Source of the DNA: Salifodinibacter halophilus
Lineage (GTDB): Bacteria; Pseudomonadota; Gammaproteobacteria; Nevskiales; Salinisphaeraceae
DNA length: 64,000 nt
Assembly (NCBI GenBank): GCA_012999515.1
Contig: JABEEB010000001.1
Span: 1,984,001-2,048,000 of the forward strand
Direction of reading: 5' to 3'
The notes below the pieces were generated by a model, which was not told the DNA's origin, searched no databases, and was given only the letters and a program-made list of their open reading frames with translations. Both the position numbers and the translations under genes were made by a program. Shown here in pieces: positions 8,897-16,064 of the stretch (its first letter is position 1; each line of letters starts with the position of its first letter).

Positions 8897-8997
8897 ACCC
8901 GCTTATATATAACGCGTGGCAGCTTAAGGCCACGGGCCAGCGTCACCCAAGTGCTCTGCGGCAGTCGATTTCTAGTAATACAGATTCCCATCGGAAT

Positions 8998-9282
8998 ATG
9001 AGTGATCAGAGCGAACTCGAGCGAGGCCTGGCCATGCTGCTGGTCGAAGCGTTGGAACTCGACGATGTCGACCCGGCCTCGATCGGCCGCGATGACCCCT
9101 TGTTTGGGCAAAACGCCGACAGCCTCGGCCTTGATTCCATCGACGCGCTCGAGATTGCACTGGCGGTCAACCAGGAATACGGCGTGGAGCTGCGCGCGGA
9201 TGACGAACGCAATCGCCAAGTTTTCGCCACTCTCGCTTCGCTCGCTGATTATATCCGGCGGGCCCGCGCCGAAAGCGCGTGA
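8998..9282 (+). CDS. acyl carrier protein (second of two)
   Basis: A 94-residue ACP. The attachment Ser is in DSLGLDSIDALEIALAVNQEYG near residue 47. The region before it (LVEALELDDVDPASIGRDDPLFGQNADSLGLD) is typical of ACPs dedicated to polyene or polyketide clusters. The ATG at 8998 is chosen because upstream in-frame codons cover the promoter. The stop overlaps the next GTG start (GTGA), so the membrane protein that follows is translationally coupled to it. Confidence 0.9.
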   Translation: MSDQSELERGLAMLLVEALELDDVDPASIGRDDPLFGQNADSLGLDSIDALEIALAVNQEYGVELRADDERNRQVFATLASLADYIRRARAESA

Positions 9283-9923
9283 CCGGTGTGGCGACGCGGT
9301 TGCGCTTGGCCGGCGGGCTTGCGTTACTAATCGCCTACCCGATTCTGGTGCACGTGGCAGTTGTCGCGCACTCGCGTAATCTAACCTTTGCCGCCCTGGC
9401 TAGCTTGATATTAGGCAGTTTCTGGCCGCGCTTGCGGCGGCCAAATGTCGTGGCTGCATTGAACTTGATTGTCGCGTTGGTCGCTGCCGCGCTTGTCGCG
9501 TTTTTCTTGAGCGGTGTTTTGTTGTTCTACGCCGCGCCGATTTGTGCCTTGACCGGACTTTTGAGTGTGTTTGCAGCAAGCCTTTTGCCTGGCCGTACGC
9601 CGGTGGCTACGCGCGCGGCCGAAGCCGTGCGCGGGTCGTGTCCGCCCGAGGTTCGGCGTTACACGCGTGGTGTCACCGTTTTTTGGTGCGGTGTGTTCGG
9701 CGCCTTGATTGCGGAAAATATAGTGCTGGTGCTATTCGCGTCGCCGGCTGTGTGGTCGCTGTTCGCCAACGGGGTGAACTATCTGGTCGTGGCCGCGGCG
9801 TTTATCGGCGAATTGGTTTGGCGGCAGAAATCGATGGCCGATGACGTAGAGGGTGATTGGTTGGATCAGATCCGGCCGATGCTGCATATCGATTGGTCAC
9901 AGGTGATGCGCAGCCGTGGCTGA
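9279..9923 (+). CDS. small integral membrane protein of the aryl polyene cluster
   Basis: A 214-residue membrane protein with five or six hydrophobic helices (about 8-28, 35-50, 58-80, 82-98, 130-155, 160-182) and a polar, acidic C-terminal tail. It has no recognised catalytic motif. It resembles the conserved COG4648-type membrane proteins that lie between ACP and ligase genes in APE clusters. The GTG start overlaps the ACP stop, and its own TGA overlaps the GTG of the ligase by 8 nt. Function unknown; a scaffold or lipid-handling role is only a guess. Confidence 0.75.
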   Translation: MTGVATRLRLAGGLALLIAYPILVHVAVVAHSRNLTFAALASLILGSFWPRLRRPNVVAALNLIVALVAAALVAFFLSGVLLFYAAPICALTGLLSVFAASLLPGRTPVATRAAEAVRGSCPPEVRRYTRGVTVFWCGVFGALIAENIVLVLFASPAVWSLFANGVNYLVVAAAFIGELVWRQKSMADDVEGDWLDQIRPMLHIDWSQVMRSRG

Positions 9924-11238
9924 CAACACACAGTCCCTGATTGTGGGGTACCAACCGGAACGCACGTTTGCTTGGGTTGCTGGCCAGCCCGTGCGTCACG
10001 ACCGGGCACTGGCTGTTATCGAAACCTTGGCCGAAGCCCTATCTCCTGGCTGCGATTACATCAATTGCTGCGCCGACCGCTCTCGCTTCACGCTCGCATT
10101 TGCTGCGGTGTGTTTGGCCGGCGGTAGCAACCTATTGTCGCCGGCGGCCAACGACGGCGAGCTGACTGAATTGACTGCCGATTACCCGGATGCAGACCGG
10201 ATCGATGACGACGACGTCGCCGCAGCCGAGCGATGCGCGCCGTCGGCGGCGGCCGGCGATGTGCCGCGGATTGCATCGACGCACTGCGTTGCTCGGGTGT
10301 TTACCTCGGGGACCACTGGCAAGCCGCAATCGCACGCCAAATATTGGGCGGACATGGTGACCGTGGCGCACCAGTATCGCGACCGATTCTTTGGCACTGC
10401 GCGTGACGAAGTCGCCGTGGCGACCGTACCGCCCAACCATATGTATGGTTTCGAAACCACGGTTTTGCCGGCGCTGTGCTGTGGTTTGGCGGTTGCTGCC
10501 GAACGCCCTTTTACACCCTGGGCGATTCGCGACGCATTGGCCGTGCTCCCGGCGCCGACACTACTGATCACCACGCCGGTTCACTTGCGTGCGTTGGCTG
10601 AATCGGGCGTCGAACTTCCCAACCTCGGCCGTGTGGTGTCGGCCACTGCGCCGCTGCCCGCCGAGTTGGCCGCAACGCTGGAAGATCGCTGGGGCACGCC
10701 GATCGAGGAAATTTTCGGCAGCACCGAAACGGGCAGCATCGCCAGCCGGCGTACCATCGAAGGCGACTGGTATTTGTACGACGGTGTCCGTCTGCAAGCT
10801 GCTGACGCGGGTGGTTGGCAAGCTATTGGCCCCCAGCTGCCCGAACCGCAGCCGCTTGGCGATGCCATTGAACCGGTTGGCGACTACGGCTTTCGTTTTC
10901 TCGGCCGGGCGTCGGATTTGCTCAAGGTTGGCGGTAAGCGGTTGTCGCGGAGCGCGCTGGAGACCATGCTCCTGGAGATCGACGGCGTAACGGATGCTGC
11001 CGTTCTCACGGCCGCTGCTGCCAGCCGTAGCGGTCGGCCGCGGGCGTTGGTCGTCAGTCATCACATGTGCGCCCAAGAGATTGCGACCGCACTTGCCGAG
11101 CGCGTCGATCCGGTGTTCGTTCCGCGCCCATTAGTGTGTGTCGAGCAACTCCCGCGCAATGCTGTCGGCAAGCTCACACGCGAGTCGCTGGAGTCTTTGC
11201 TAGGGCGGGTGGCGCCGGCCAATACCGCCGACGGTTGA
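9916..11238 (+). CDS. AMP-dependent acyl/aryl-ACP ligase
   Basis: A 440-residue adenylate-forming enzyme, short for the ANL superfamily (usually 500 or more). The P-loop motif VFTSGTTGKPQSHAK spans about 128-142, FGSTETGS is the A5 motif near 270, and LKVGGKRLS near 336 marks the hinge. The final Lys-containing segment is PRNAVGKLTRESL near 415. It would activate an aromatic starter acid with ATP and load it on one of the two ACPs. In the best-studied APE systems the starter is 4-hydroxycinnamate-like; no ammonia lyase making such an acid is in this window. The GTG start lies inside the end of the membrane-protein gene. Confidence 0.87.
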   Translation: MADNTQSLIVGYQPERTFAWVAGQPVRHDRALAVIETLAEALSPGCDYINCCADRSRFTLAFAAVCLAGGSNLLSPAANDGELTELTADYPDADRIDDDDVAAAERCAPSAAAGDVPRIASTHCVARVFTSGTTGKPQSHAKYWADMVTVAHQYRDRFFGTARDEVAVATVPPNHMYGFETTVLPALCCGLAVAAERPFTPWAIRDALAVLPAPTLLITTPVHLRALAESGVELPNLGRVVSATAPLPAELAATLEDRWGTPIEEIFGSTETGSIASRRTIEGDWYLYDGVRLQAADAGGWQAIGPQLPEPQPLGDAIEPVGDYGFRFLGRASDLLKVGGKRLSRSALETMLLEIDGVTDAAVLTAAAASRSGRPRALVVSHHMCAQEIATALAERVDPVFVPRPLVCVEQLPRNAVGKLTRESLESLLGRVAPANTADG

Positions 11239-11540
11239 TGGCTCAGTTTCGTATCGATCCGAGCGCTGCCTGCATCGATGGCCACTTTCCGGACCAGCCG
11301 TTAGTGCCGGGTGTGGTCATCGTTGACCGTGTAATCCATCTGATTACTGCGGCCGACGGCGTTCGCATCGACGGAATTCGGCGCGTCAAGTTTCCGGGGC
11401 CGCTGTTGCCGGGCCAGACTTGCGAAGTCGACTGGCGACAAGCGCGCCGAGCACGGATACGGTTCACGTGCCAAGCCGACAAGGTCGAGGTCGCTGTGGG
11501 CACGTTGATTACGGCATCGGATGGCGAGGACGAGGGATGA
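11238..11540 (+). CDS. 3-hydroxyacyl-ACP dehydratase, FabZ-like hotdog
   Basis: A compact 100-residue hotdog protein with the FabZ/FabA motif DGHFPDQPLVPGVV (His16). It is shorter than FabZ (about 150), lacking N- and C-terminal extensions. It starts with an ATG overlapping the ligase stop (TGATG) and ends with a TGA overlapping the ATG of a 14-codon ORF. It would remove water after ketoreduction to create the conjugated double bond. The second dehydratase-like protein (14512-14967) may be its partner, as ApeI and ApeP form a complex in a studied APE system. Confidence 0.85.
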   Translation: MAQFRIDPSAACIDGHFPDQPLVPGVVIVDRVIHLITAADGVRIDGIRRVKFPGPLLPGQTCEVDWRQARRARIRFTCQADKVEVAVGTLITASDGEDEG

Positions 11541-11581
11541 AACGGCGCAGTATTGTCCGACAACGGCGTCTGATCGACTGA
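11537..11581 (+). CDS. 14-codon coupling ORF between dehydratase and acyltransferase
   Basis: A tiny ORF, MKRRSIVRQRRLID. Its ATG overlaps the dehydratase stop (ATGA, 11537-11540) and its TGA overlaps the acyltransferase start (TGATG, 11579-11583). Both junctions are the usual coupling overlaps of this operon, so it may be a real link that re-initiates translation of the acyltransferase. Four of its first ten residues are Arg. It could instead be the leftover of a gene lost by deletion; many APE clusters have a glycosyltransferase gene or domain at this spot. Function unknown. Confidence 0.4.
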   Translation: MKRRSIVRQRRLID

Positions 11582-12477
11582 TGGCGCAGGCCTGGACCGA
11601 GCAGCGCGAGCGTAGCAATTGGCTCGCGCTTCGCTTGTTAACTTTGACTGCCCGCTGGTGTGGGCGCCACGTAACGCGCGTAGTACTCATCTGGCCCACT
11701 GCGCTGTATTTCGTGCTGACCGCGCCGCGCGCCCGGCGTGCCTCTAGAGCATATCTGTCGCGCATGCTCGGACGGCGCGCGCGATGGTGGCATGTCTGGC
11801 GGCATTTCGAGAGCTACGGTACAGTCTCGATCGATCGCATCTACATACATCTCGCCCAGCAGCATCGGTTGCGCATCGTCACGCACGGTGTCGAACAATT
11901 TACTGCCGCCCTGAGTCAGGGCCGCGGCGCATTGGTTCTCGTGTCGCATGTTGGCAGCTTCGAAGTATTGCGTGCGCTGGCCGCTCACAACCCCGATGTG
12001 ACGTTGCGCATCGTCATGGATCGCGAAACTGGCGCCAAGGCCAACGCCGCCCTGGAAGCGATCGGCCGGGGCGAGACACAGCCGGTTATCGATACTTCGA
12101 CCGCCGATGTCGACCGTGCACTACGTGTACAAAATGCTTTGGCCGCCGGTGAACTGGTGGGTCTGATGGCCGATCGTGTCCAGCCCGGGGAGCGCACGGT
12201 TGACTGCGATTTTCTGGGGGGACGCGCGCCATTCCCGGCGTCACCGTGGCTTCTGGCCGGCCTTACCGACGCACCGGTGCTGTTAGCTTTCGGTGTTCAT
12301 CGTGGCGGCAACCGTTACGATCTTTATGGTGAGTATTTCGGTGACAACCTATGTCTGCCACGAGGCCAACGCATGCTTGCTGCCAACCGCTATGCGCAGC
12401 AGTATGCGGATCGATTGGCGACCTATGTTGAGTCCGCGCCGTATAACTGGTTCAACTTCTTCGATTTTTGGTATTGA
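11581..12477 (+). CDS. LpxL/HtrB-like lipid acyltransferase
   Basis: A 298-residue membrane-associated acyltransferase of the lipid A biosynthesis family. It has an N-terminal helix (about 20-45), the catalytic HVGSFE box (HxxxxE, about 122-127) and the second conserved stretch LMADRVQPGE (about 178). It would transfer an acyl or polyene chain to a lipid acceptor. In many APE clusters this domain is fused to a glycosyltransferase; here it stands alone. ATG 11581 is chosen because it overlaps the stop of the 14-codon ORF; the frame stays open 20 codons upstream but that part overlaps the dehydratase. Confidence 0.82.
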   Translation: MAQAWTEQRERSNWLALRLLTLTARWCGRHVTRVVLIWPTALYFVLTAPRARRASRAYLSRMLGRRARWWHVWRHFESYGTVSIDRIYIHLAQQHRLRIVTHGVEQFTAALSQGRGALVLVSHVGSFEVLRALAAHNPDVTLRIVMDRETGAKANAALEAIGRGETQPVIDTSTADVDRALRVQNALAAGELVGLMADRVQPGERTVDCDFLGGRAPFPASPWLLAGLTDAPVLLAFGVHRGGNRYDLYGEYFGDNLCLPRGQRMLAANRYAQQYADRLATYVESAPYNWFNFFDFWY

Positions 12478-13712
12478 CGCCTGTTAAGACACACCACCAT
12501 CCAAGCGAACGGGGCGTCCGTGCGTCTGGCCCGGCCATCGCCGCGTTTACGGCGACGACTGCGCTCGGTTGTGGCGTCGAAGCCCTCTGGGCGGGCATGC
12601 GCGCCGACCGCGATGGTCTGTCGGCGTGCGATTTCGATGGTGTGACTATCCCGACCCGGATAGGACGCGTGCACACGGTGGATAACCACGCGCTACCGGC
12701 CGAACTTACTGCCTGGGATTGTCGCAACAATCGGCTGGCCGATCTAGGGCTGGCACAGGATGGATTTGTTGATGCATTGGCGAGGGCTCGAGCGCGTTAC
12801 GCTGACCATCGAATCGGCGTGTTCATGGGCACCAGCACCTCGGGTATCGGTGCGACTGAAGCCGCGTTTGCCGAACTTGGTGACGATGGCACGCTGCCGG
12901 ATTGGTTCTGCTATGAGCAGATCCATGCCTATGACTCGCTCGGTGGCTATCTGCGTGCGCGGCTGGGTTTAACTGGCCCGGGGTTCGTCGTATCCACGGC
13001 TTGTTCGTCCAGTGCCAAAGTCTTTGCTGCCGCCAAGCGATGGATGGATGCCGGGTTGTGCGACGCGGCTTTAGTGGGCGGCGTCGACAGTTTGTGTCGC
13101 ACCACTTTGCATGGCTTTAATTCATTGCAACTGGTCTCGGCCGAGCCTTGCCGCCCAGGCGATGTGGATCGCGATGGGCTTTCGATCGGCGAAGCTGCTG
13201 GTTTTGCATTGTTAGTGCCGAACGCTGATGCTGTGGCGGACGCGCCCCGGTTGGCCGGCGCTGGCGAGTCCAGTGATGCTTATCATATGGCTAGCCCCGA
13301 TCCGACCGGCGCGGGCGCCGCGTTAGCAATGACGCGCGCATTAGATGATGCGGGCCTCACGCCCGAGGCGATCGGTTATTGCAACCTCCATGGCACCGCT
13401 ACCCCGGCCAACGACGTGGCTGAAGCTAAAGCTGTAGCGCGTGTTCTGGGGAGCGCGACGCCGGTGGCCTCAACCAAAGGATGGACTGGGCATACACTTG
13501 GCGCGGCCGGCGTTGTCGAAGCCGTTATTGCGCTTTTGGCGGCCGAGCGCGGATGGTTGCCCCACGCCCACAATACGCGGCAAGCCGATCCGGAACTCGG
13601 GATCGACATATTGACGACCGGGCGGGCCGCTGCCCCTGACTATGTCATGAGCAACGCGTTCGGCTTCGGTGGTAGCAACGCCAGCTTGATATTCGAGCGG
13701 GGCGGGGATTAA
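12474..13712 (+). CDS. beta-ketoacyl-ACP synthase (second ketosynthase)
   Basis: A condensing enzyme of about 412 residues. The triad is intact: Cys in STACSSSAK (about 177), His in LHGTATPAND (about 306) and His in WTGHTLGAAG (about 340). The start is uncertain: TTG at 12474 overlaps the acyltransferase TGA (TTGA), and TTG at 12468 is also in frame. Both give about 20 polar residues with HHHP before the usual AAFTATTALG start, longer than typical. It lies directly before a chain-length-factor-like gene, so the two probably form a heterodimer. Confidence 0.87.
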   Translation: MTPVKTHHHPSERGVRASGPAIAAFTATTALGCGVEALWAGMRADRDGLSACDFDGVTIPTRIGRVHTVDNHALPAELTAWDCRNNRLADLGLAQDGFVDALARARARYADHRIGVFMGTSTSGIGATEAAFAELGDDGTLPDWFCYEQIHAYDSLGGYLRARLGLTGPGFVVSTACSSSAKVFAAAKRWMDAGLCDAALVGGVDSLCRTTLHGFNSLQLVSAEPCRPGDVDRDGLSIGEAAGFALLVPNADAVADAPRLAGAGESSDAYHMASPDPTGAGAALAMTRALDDAGLTPEAIGYCNLHGTATPANDVAEAKAVARVLGSATPVASTKGWTGHTLGAAGVVEAVIALLAAERGWLPHAHNTRQADPELGIDILTTGRAAAPDYVMSNAFGFGGSNASLIFERGGD

Positions 13713-14515
13713 TGGCGCTGTTCGTCAACGCCGTCGGTGTGGCCGCGCCGGGGCTGGATGGTTGGCCAGAAACCCGCGCCGTACTGGCCGGCAACGCAAA
13801 TTATGCAGCGGTCCCGCTTGCGCGCTTTAAGCCGACACTATTGCCGCGCAACGAAGCTCGCCGGGCGGGCGCGACGGTCAAGCTAGCCTTCCGCGTCGCT
13901 GAACAAATCGTCGATGCAGATAGCGCGGTACCAGCGATGGACGCCGTGTTCGCGTCCGCCGGTGGCGATGTCACCATTGCCGAACATATGTGCCGGGCGG
14001 TCACAGCGCCTGAGCCGCTCATTTCGCCAACTAAGTTTCATAATTCTGTACACAATGCGCCCGCCGGCTATTGGGGCATCGCTACCGGCTGGCGTGGTAA
14101 AGCGACCAGCCTGGCTGCCGGCCGGTCTGGATTCGCCATGGCGCTGCTCGAAGCTTGGAGTGTGGTGATGAGTGACGGCCACGATGTCTTGTTGGTTGTC
14201 TACGATGCCGAAGGCAGTGGCCCATTGCATGATGCGCGCCAACCTATTCACGCTGATTTTGCGGTCGCGCTCTGGCTTTCTGCAGCGCCGGCCGAGGCGC
14301 TGGCTGTGCTCAGCAATCCGCGCCCGAGCTCGGACCGGCCGGCGCCAATGGCCGATACAGATCTGCAGAAATTACACGCGGCCAACCCGGCAGCGCGCAG
14401 CCTGCCATTACTGCGTGCGCTTGCCACCGGTCGTACAGAGACCGCGGTCATTGAAACCGCGAGCGTAACCGGCAACATCGATAATTGGGCGTTCGACGTG
14501 CGCCCCGCCACATGA
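13712..14515 (+). CDS. ketosynthase chain-length factor-like protein
   Basis: A 267-residue shortened ketosynthase homologue. The stretch where the active Cys should be reads TSLAAGRSGFAM, so Cys is absent, and the two His motifs are missing because the C-terminal half is cut short. This fits the beta-ketoacyl synthase chain-length-factor family found beside ketosynthases in APE clusters. It starts with an ATG overlapping the ketosynthase stop (TAATG). It probably dimerises with the preceding ketosynthase and sets polyene length; it should not condense on its own. Confidence 0.8.
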   Translation: MALFVNAVGVAAPGLDGWPETRAVLAGNANYAAVPLARFKPTLLPRNEARRAGATVKLAFRVAEQIVDADSAVPAMDAVFASAGGDVTIAEHMCRAVTAPEPLISPTKFHNSVHNAPAGYWGIATGWRGKATSLAAGRSGFAMALLEAWSVVMSDGHDVLLVVYDAEGSGPLHDARQPIHADFAVALWLSAAPAEALAVLSNPRPSSDRPAPMADTDLQKLHAANPAARSLPLLRALATGRTETAVIETASVTGNIDNWAFDVRPAT

Positions 14516-14967
14516 ATATCGACGCCCTGAATGTCCATTGCGGCCACGGTGTCGATCCGGCTGATCTGTTGCCACATACGGGGACGATGATGTTGCTGGC
14601 GACGATCGAGCACTGGGATGCGGAAACAATCGGTGCCCGCACCCGCAGCTTTATCGATCAGGAACATCCACTGGCGCTTGGCGGCTCACTCAGCGCGGCC
14701 GCGCTCATGGAGTATGGTGCGCAGACTGCGGGTGCCCATGCTGCGTTGATTGATCGCGGGCATGACCCCACGGCCGTGCCCAGCGGCGTTGTGGCTGGGT
14801 TGCAAAACGTTTGCGGGCTGGCGGTCTCCGTACCCGCACGTCTGCCGGCACTTCCGGTAACGGCTCGGCGGTTGACCGGGGCTGGCCATGGGTTTGTGTA
14901 TGACGTATCGATCGGGGACGGTGACCACATCCACGTAACCGGACAGGTCAGCATTGTTCGGACGTAA
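14512..14967 (+). CDS. 3-hydroxyacyl-ACP dehydratase-like protein (ApeP-type)
   Basis: A 151-residue hotdog-fold protein of the COG4706/ApeP-like group. Features are LLPHTGTMMLLATIEHWD at about 21-38 (family PHxxPM-like region), and LGGSLSAAALMEYGAQTAGAHAAL near 60-83 with the conserved Glu on the central helix. It starts at ATG 14512, overlapping the preceding stop (ATGA). It is the last clearly coupled gene of the plus arm; 76 nt separate it from the next gene. Confidence 0.8.
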   Translation: MNIDALNVHCGHGVDPADLLPHTGTMMLLATIEHWDAETIGARTRSFIDQEHPLALGGSLSAAALMEYGAQTAGAHAALIDRGHDPTAVPSGVVAGLQNVCGLAVSVPARLPALPVTARRLTGAGHGFVYDVSIGDGDHIHVTGQVSIVRT

Positions 14968-15043
14968 AGAGGCTGGATCGGAGGTATGTGTTGATAGATT
15001 GGATCGCTTTTGATGTTGCGCGGGCTGTGCATAGGACGATGAC

Positions 15044-15982
15044 GTGCGCCTGATCGTTATCGGCGGTGGTGCCTGGGGGCGCAACGTGATTCGCAATGCT
15101 TATGAGCTGGGGGTGCTGGCCGGTATCGTTGAAGGCGATGCCGAACGCGCTGCTGCTTATGCCGAGACTTATCCGGACGTCGCCAGTTTTGATGATTGGC
15201 ACCAGGCGCTCACGGCTGATTGTGACGCCGTGGCTATCGTGACGCCAACCGATACCCACCACGAGATCGCGTTGGCTGCTATCGCCGCCGGCAAGGACGT
15301 GTTTGTCGAAAAGCCGATGGCGCCGTGCGCCGAGCAGGCCCGGGAAATGGCGGCGGCCGCGGCGGCGGCCGGGTGCGTGTTGATGGTGGGTCATCTGTCG
15401 CTTTTCCAGCCGGCGATAACACGTATCGCCGACGCGATTGCCCACAACGAGCTGGGATCACTTCTAGCGGTGCGTCACGAGCGTTTGAATCTGGGGCGCG
15501 TGCGACCTGATGAAAATGTGACCTGGGACCTTGGCGTCCATGATGTGGCGGCGATGCAATATCTGATTGGCTGTGCACCGACACATGTCAGGGGCAGCGC
15601 GTTTCGTTTGCTCGGCCTGTCAGTGGCCGATGACGTACAGGCGCAGCTCACTTTTGCCGGTGGCGTGCGCGGTGATCTACATTGCTCCTGGTTGTGGCCG
15701 GAGACACAGCGCCGTACGATTGTGCGTGGCAGTCACGGTATGCTGGTCTTCGACGAGGCCGAGCAGACGTTGACGCTTTTCAGGCGCTGGATCGACGCTG
15801 AATCAAGAGCGCACAACGAGGGGGGCGAGGTTGTTCCGATCGACAGCGCCGAACCGCTGTACGCGGAGCTTGCGCATTTCGCAGCGCGCGTGGTCGATCG
15901 TGGTCAGCCGCGTGCCGGTGCTGAGGACGCCGTTAGCGTGCTTGAAACACTAGAACGCCTGGACATAGCTGCCGCCGAGTAA
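15044..15982 (+). CDS. Gfo/Idh/MocA-family NAD(P)-dependent oxidoreductase
   Basis: A 312-residue sugar-type dehydrogenase. The N-terminal Rossmann motif is IGGGAWGRN (6-14), the family EKPMA motif is near 93, and the conserved Trp-Asp-His stretch (TWDLGVHDVAAMQY) is near 165, as in WlbA-like UDP-sugar 3-dehydrogenases. The GTG start has AGGA seven bases upstream. It follows the APE plus arm in the same direction, so it may modify a sugar or headgroup of the polyene lipid, or simply be an adjacent envelope-sugar gene. Substrate unknown. Confidence 0.78.
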   Translation: MRLIVIGGGAWGRNVIRNAYELGVLAGIVEGDAERAAAYAETYPDVASFDDWHQALTADCDAVAIVTPTDTHHEIALAAIAAGKDVFVEKPMAPCAEQAREMAAAAAAAGCVLMVGHLSLFQPAITRIADAIAHNELGSLLAVRHERLNLGRVRPDENVTWDLGVHDVAAMQYLIGCAPTHVRGSAFRLLGLSVADDVQAQLTFAGGVRGDLHCSWLWPETQRRTIVRGSHGMLVFDEAEQTLTLFRRWIDAESRAHNEGGEVVPIDSAEPLYAELAHFAARVVDRGQPRAGAEDAVSVLETLERLDIAAAE

Positions 15983-15988
15983 CCCCGA

Positions 15989-16034
15989 CGCCGGAAGATC
16001 CGGCGCATTTGGAATTACGCCACTCCAAGTGGCG
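15989..16034 (+). terminator. two back-to-back perfect hairpins after the oxidoreductase gene
   Basis: Two 7-bp perfect stems with 3-nt loops lie 12 nt apart: CGCCGGA-aga-TCCGGCG (15989-16005) and CGCCACT-cca-AGTGGCG (16018-16034). The first is followed only by CATTTGG, so it is a weak classical terminator. The second ends 30 nt before the next start. They may attenuate or process read-through into the antiporter gene. Confidence 0.45.
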
Positions 16035-16064
16035 TGAGCGACGACCTAGGAACGGAGACGCAAC

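Noticed and set aside
15353-15372. GCGGCGGCC-type repeat in the oxidoreductase gene
   Set aside because: It simply encodes an Ala-rich helix (AAAAAAAG) and is ordinary coding low complexity.
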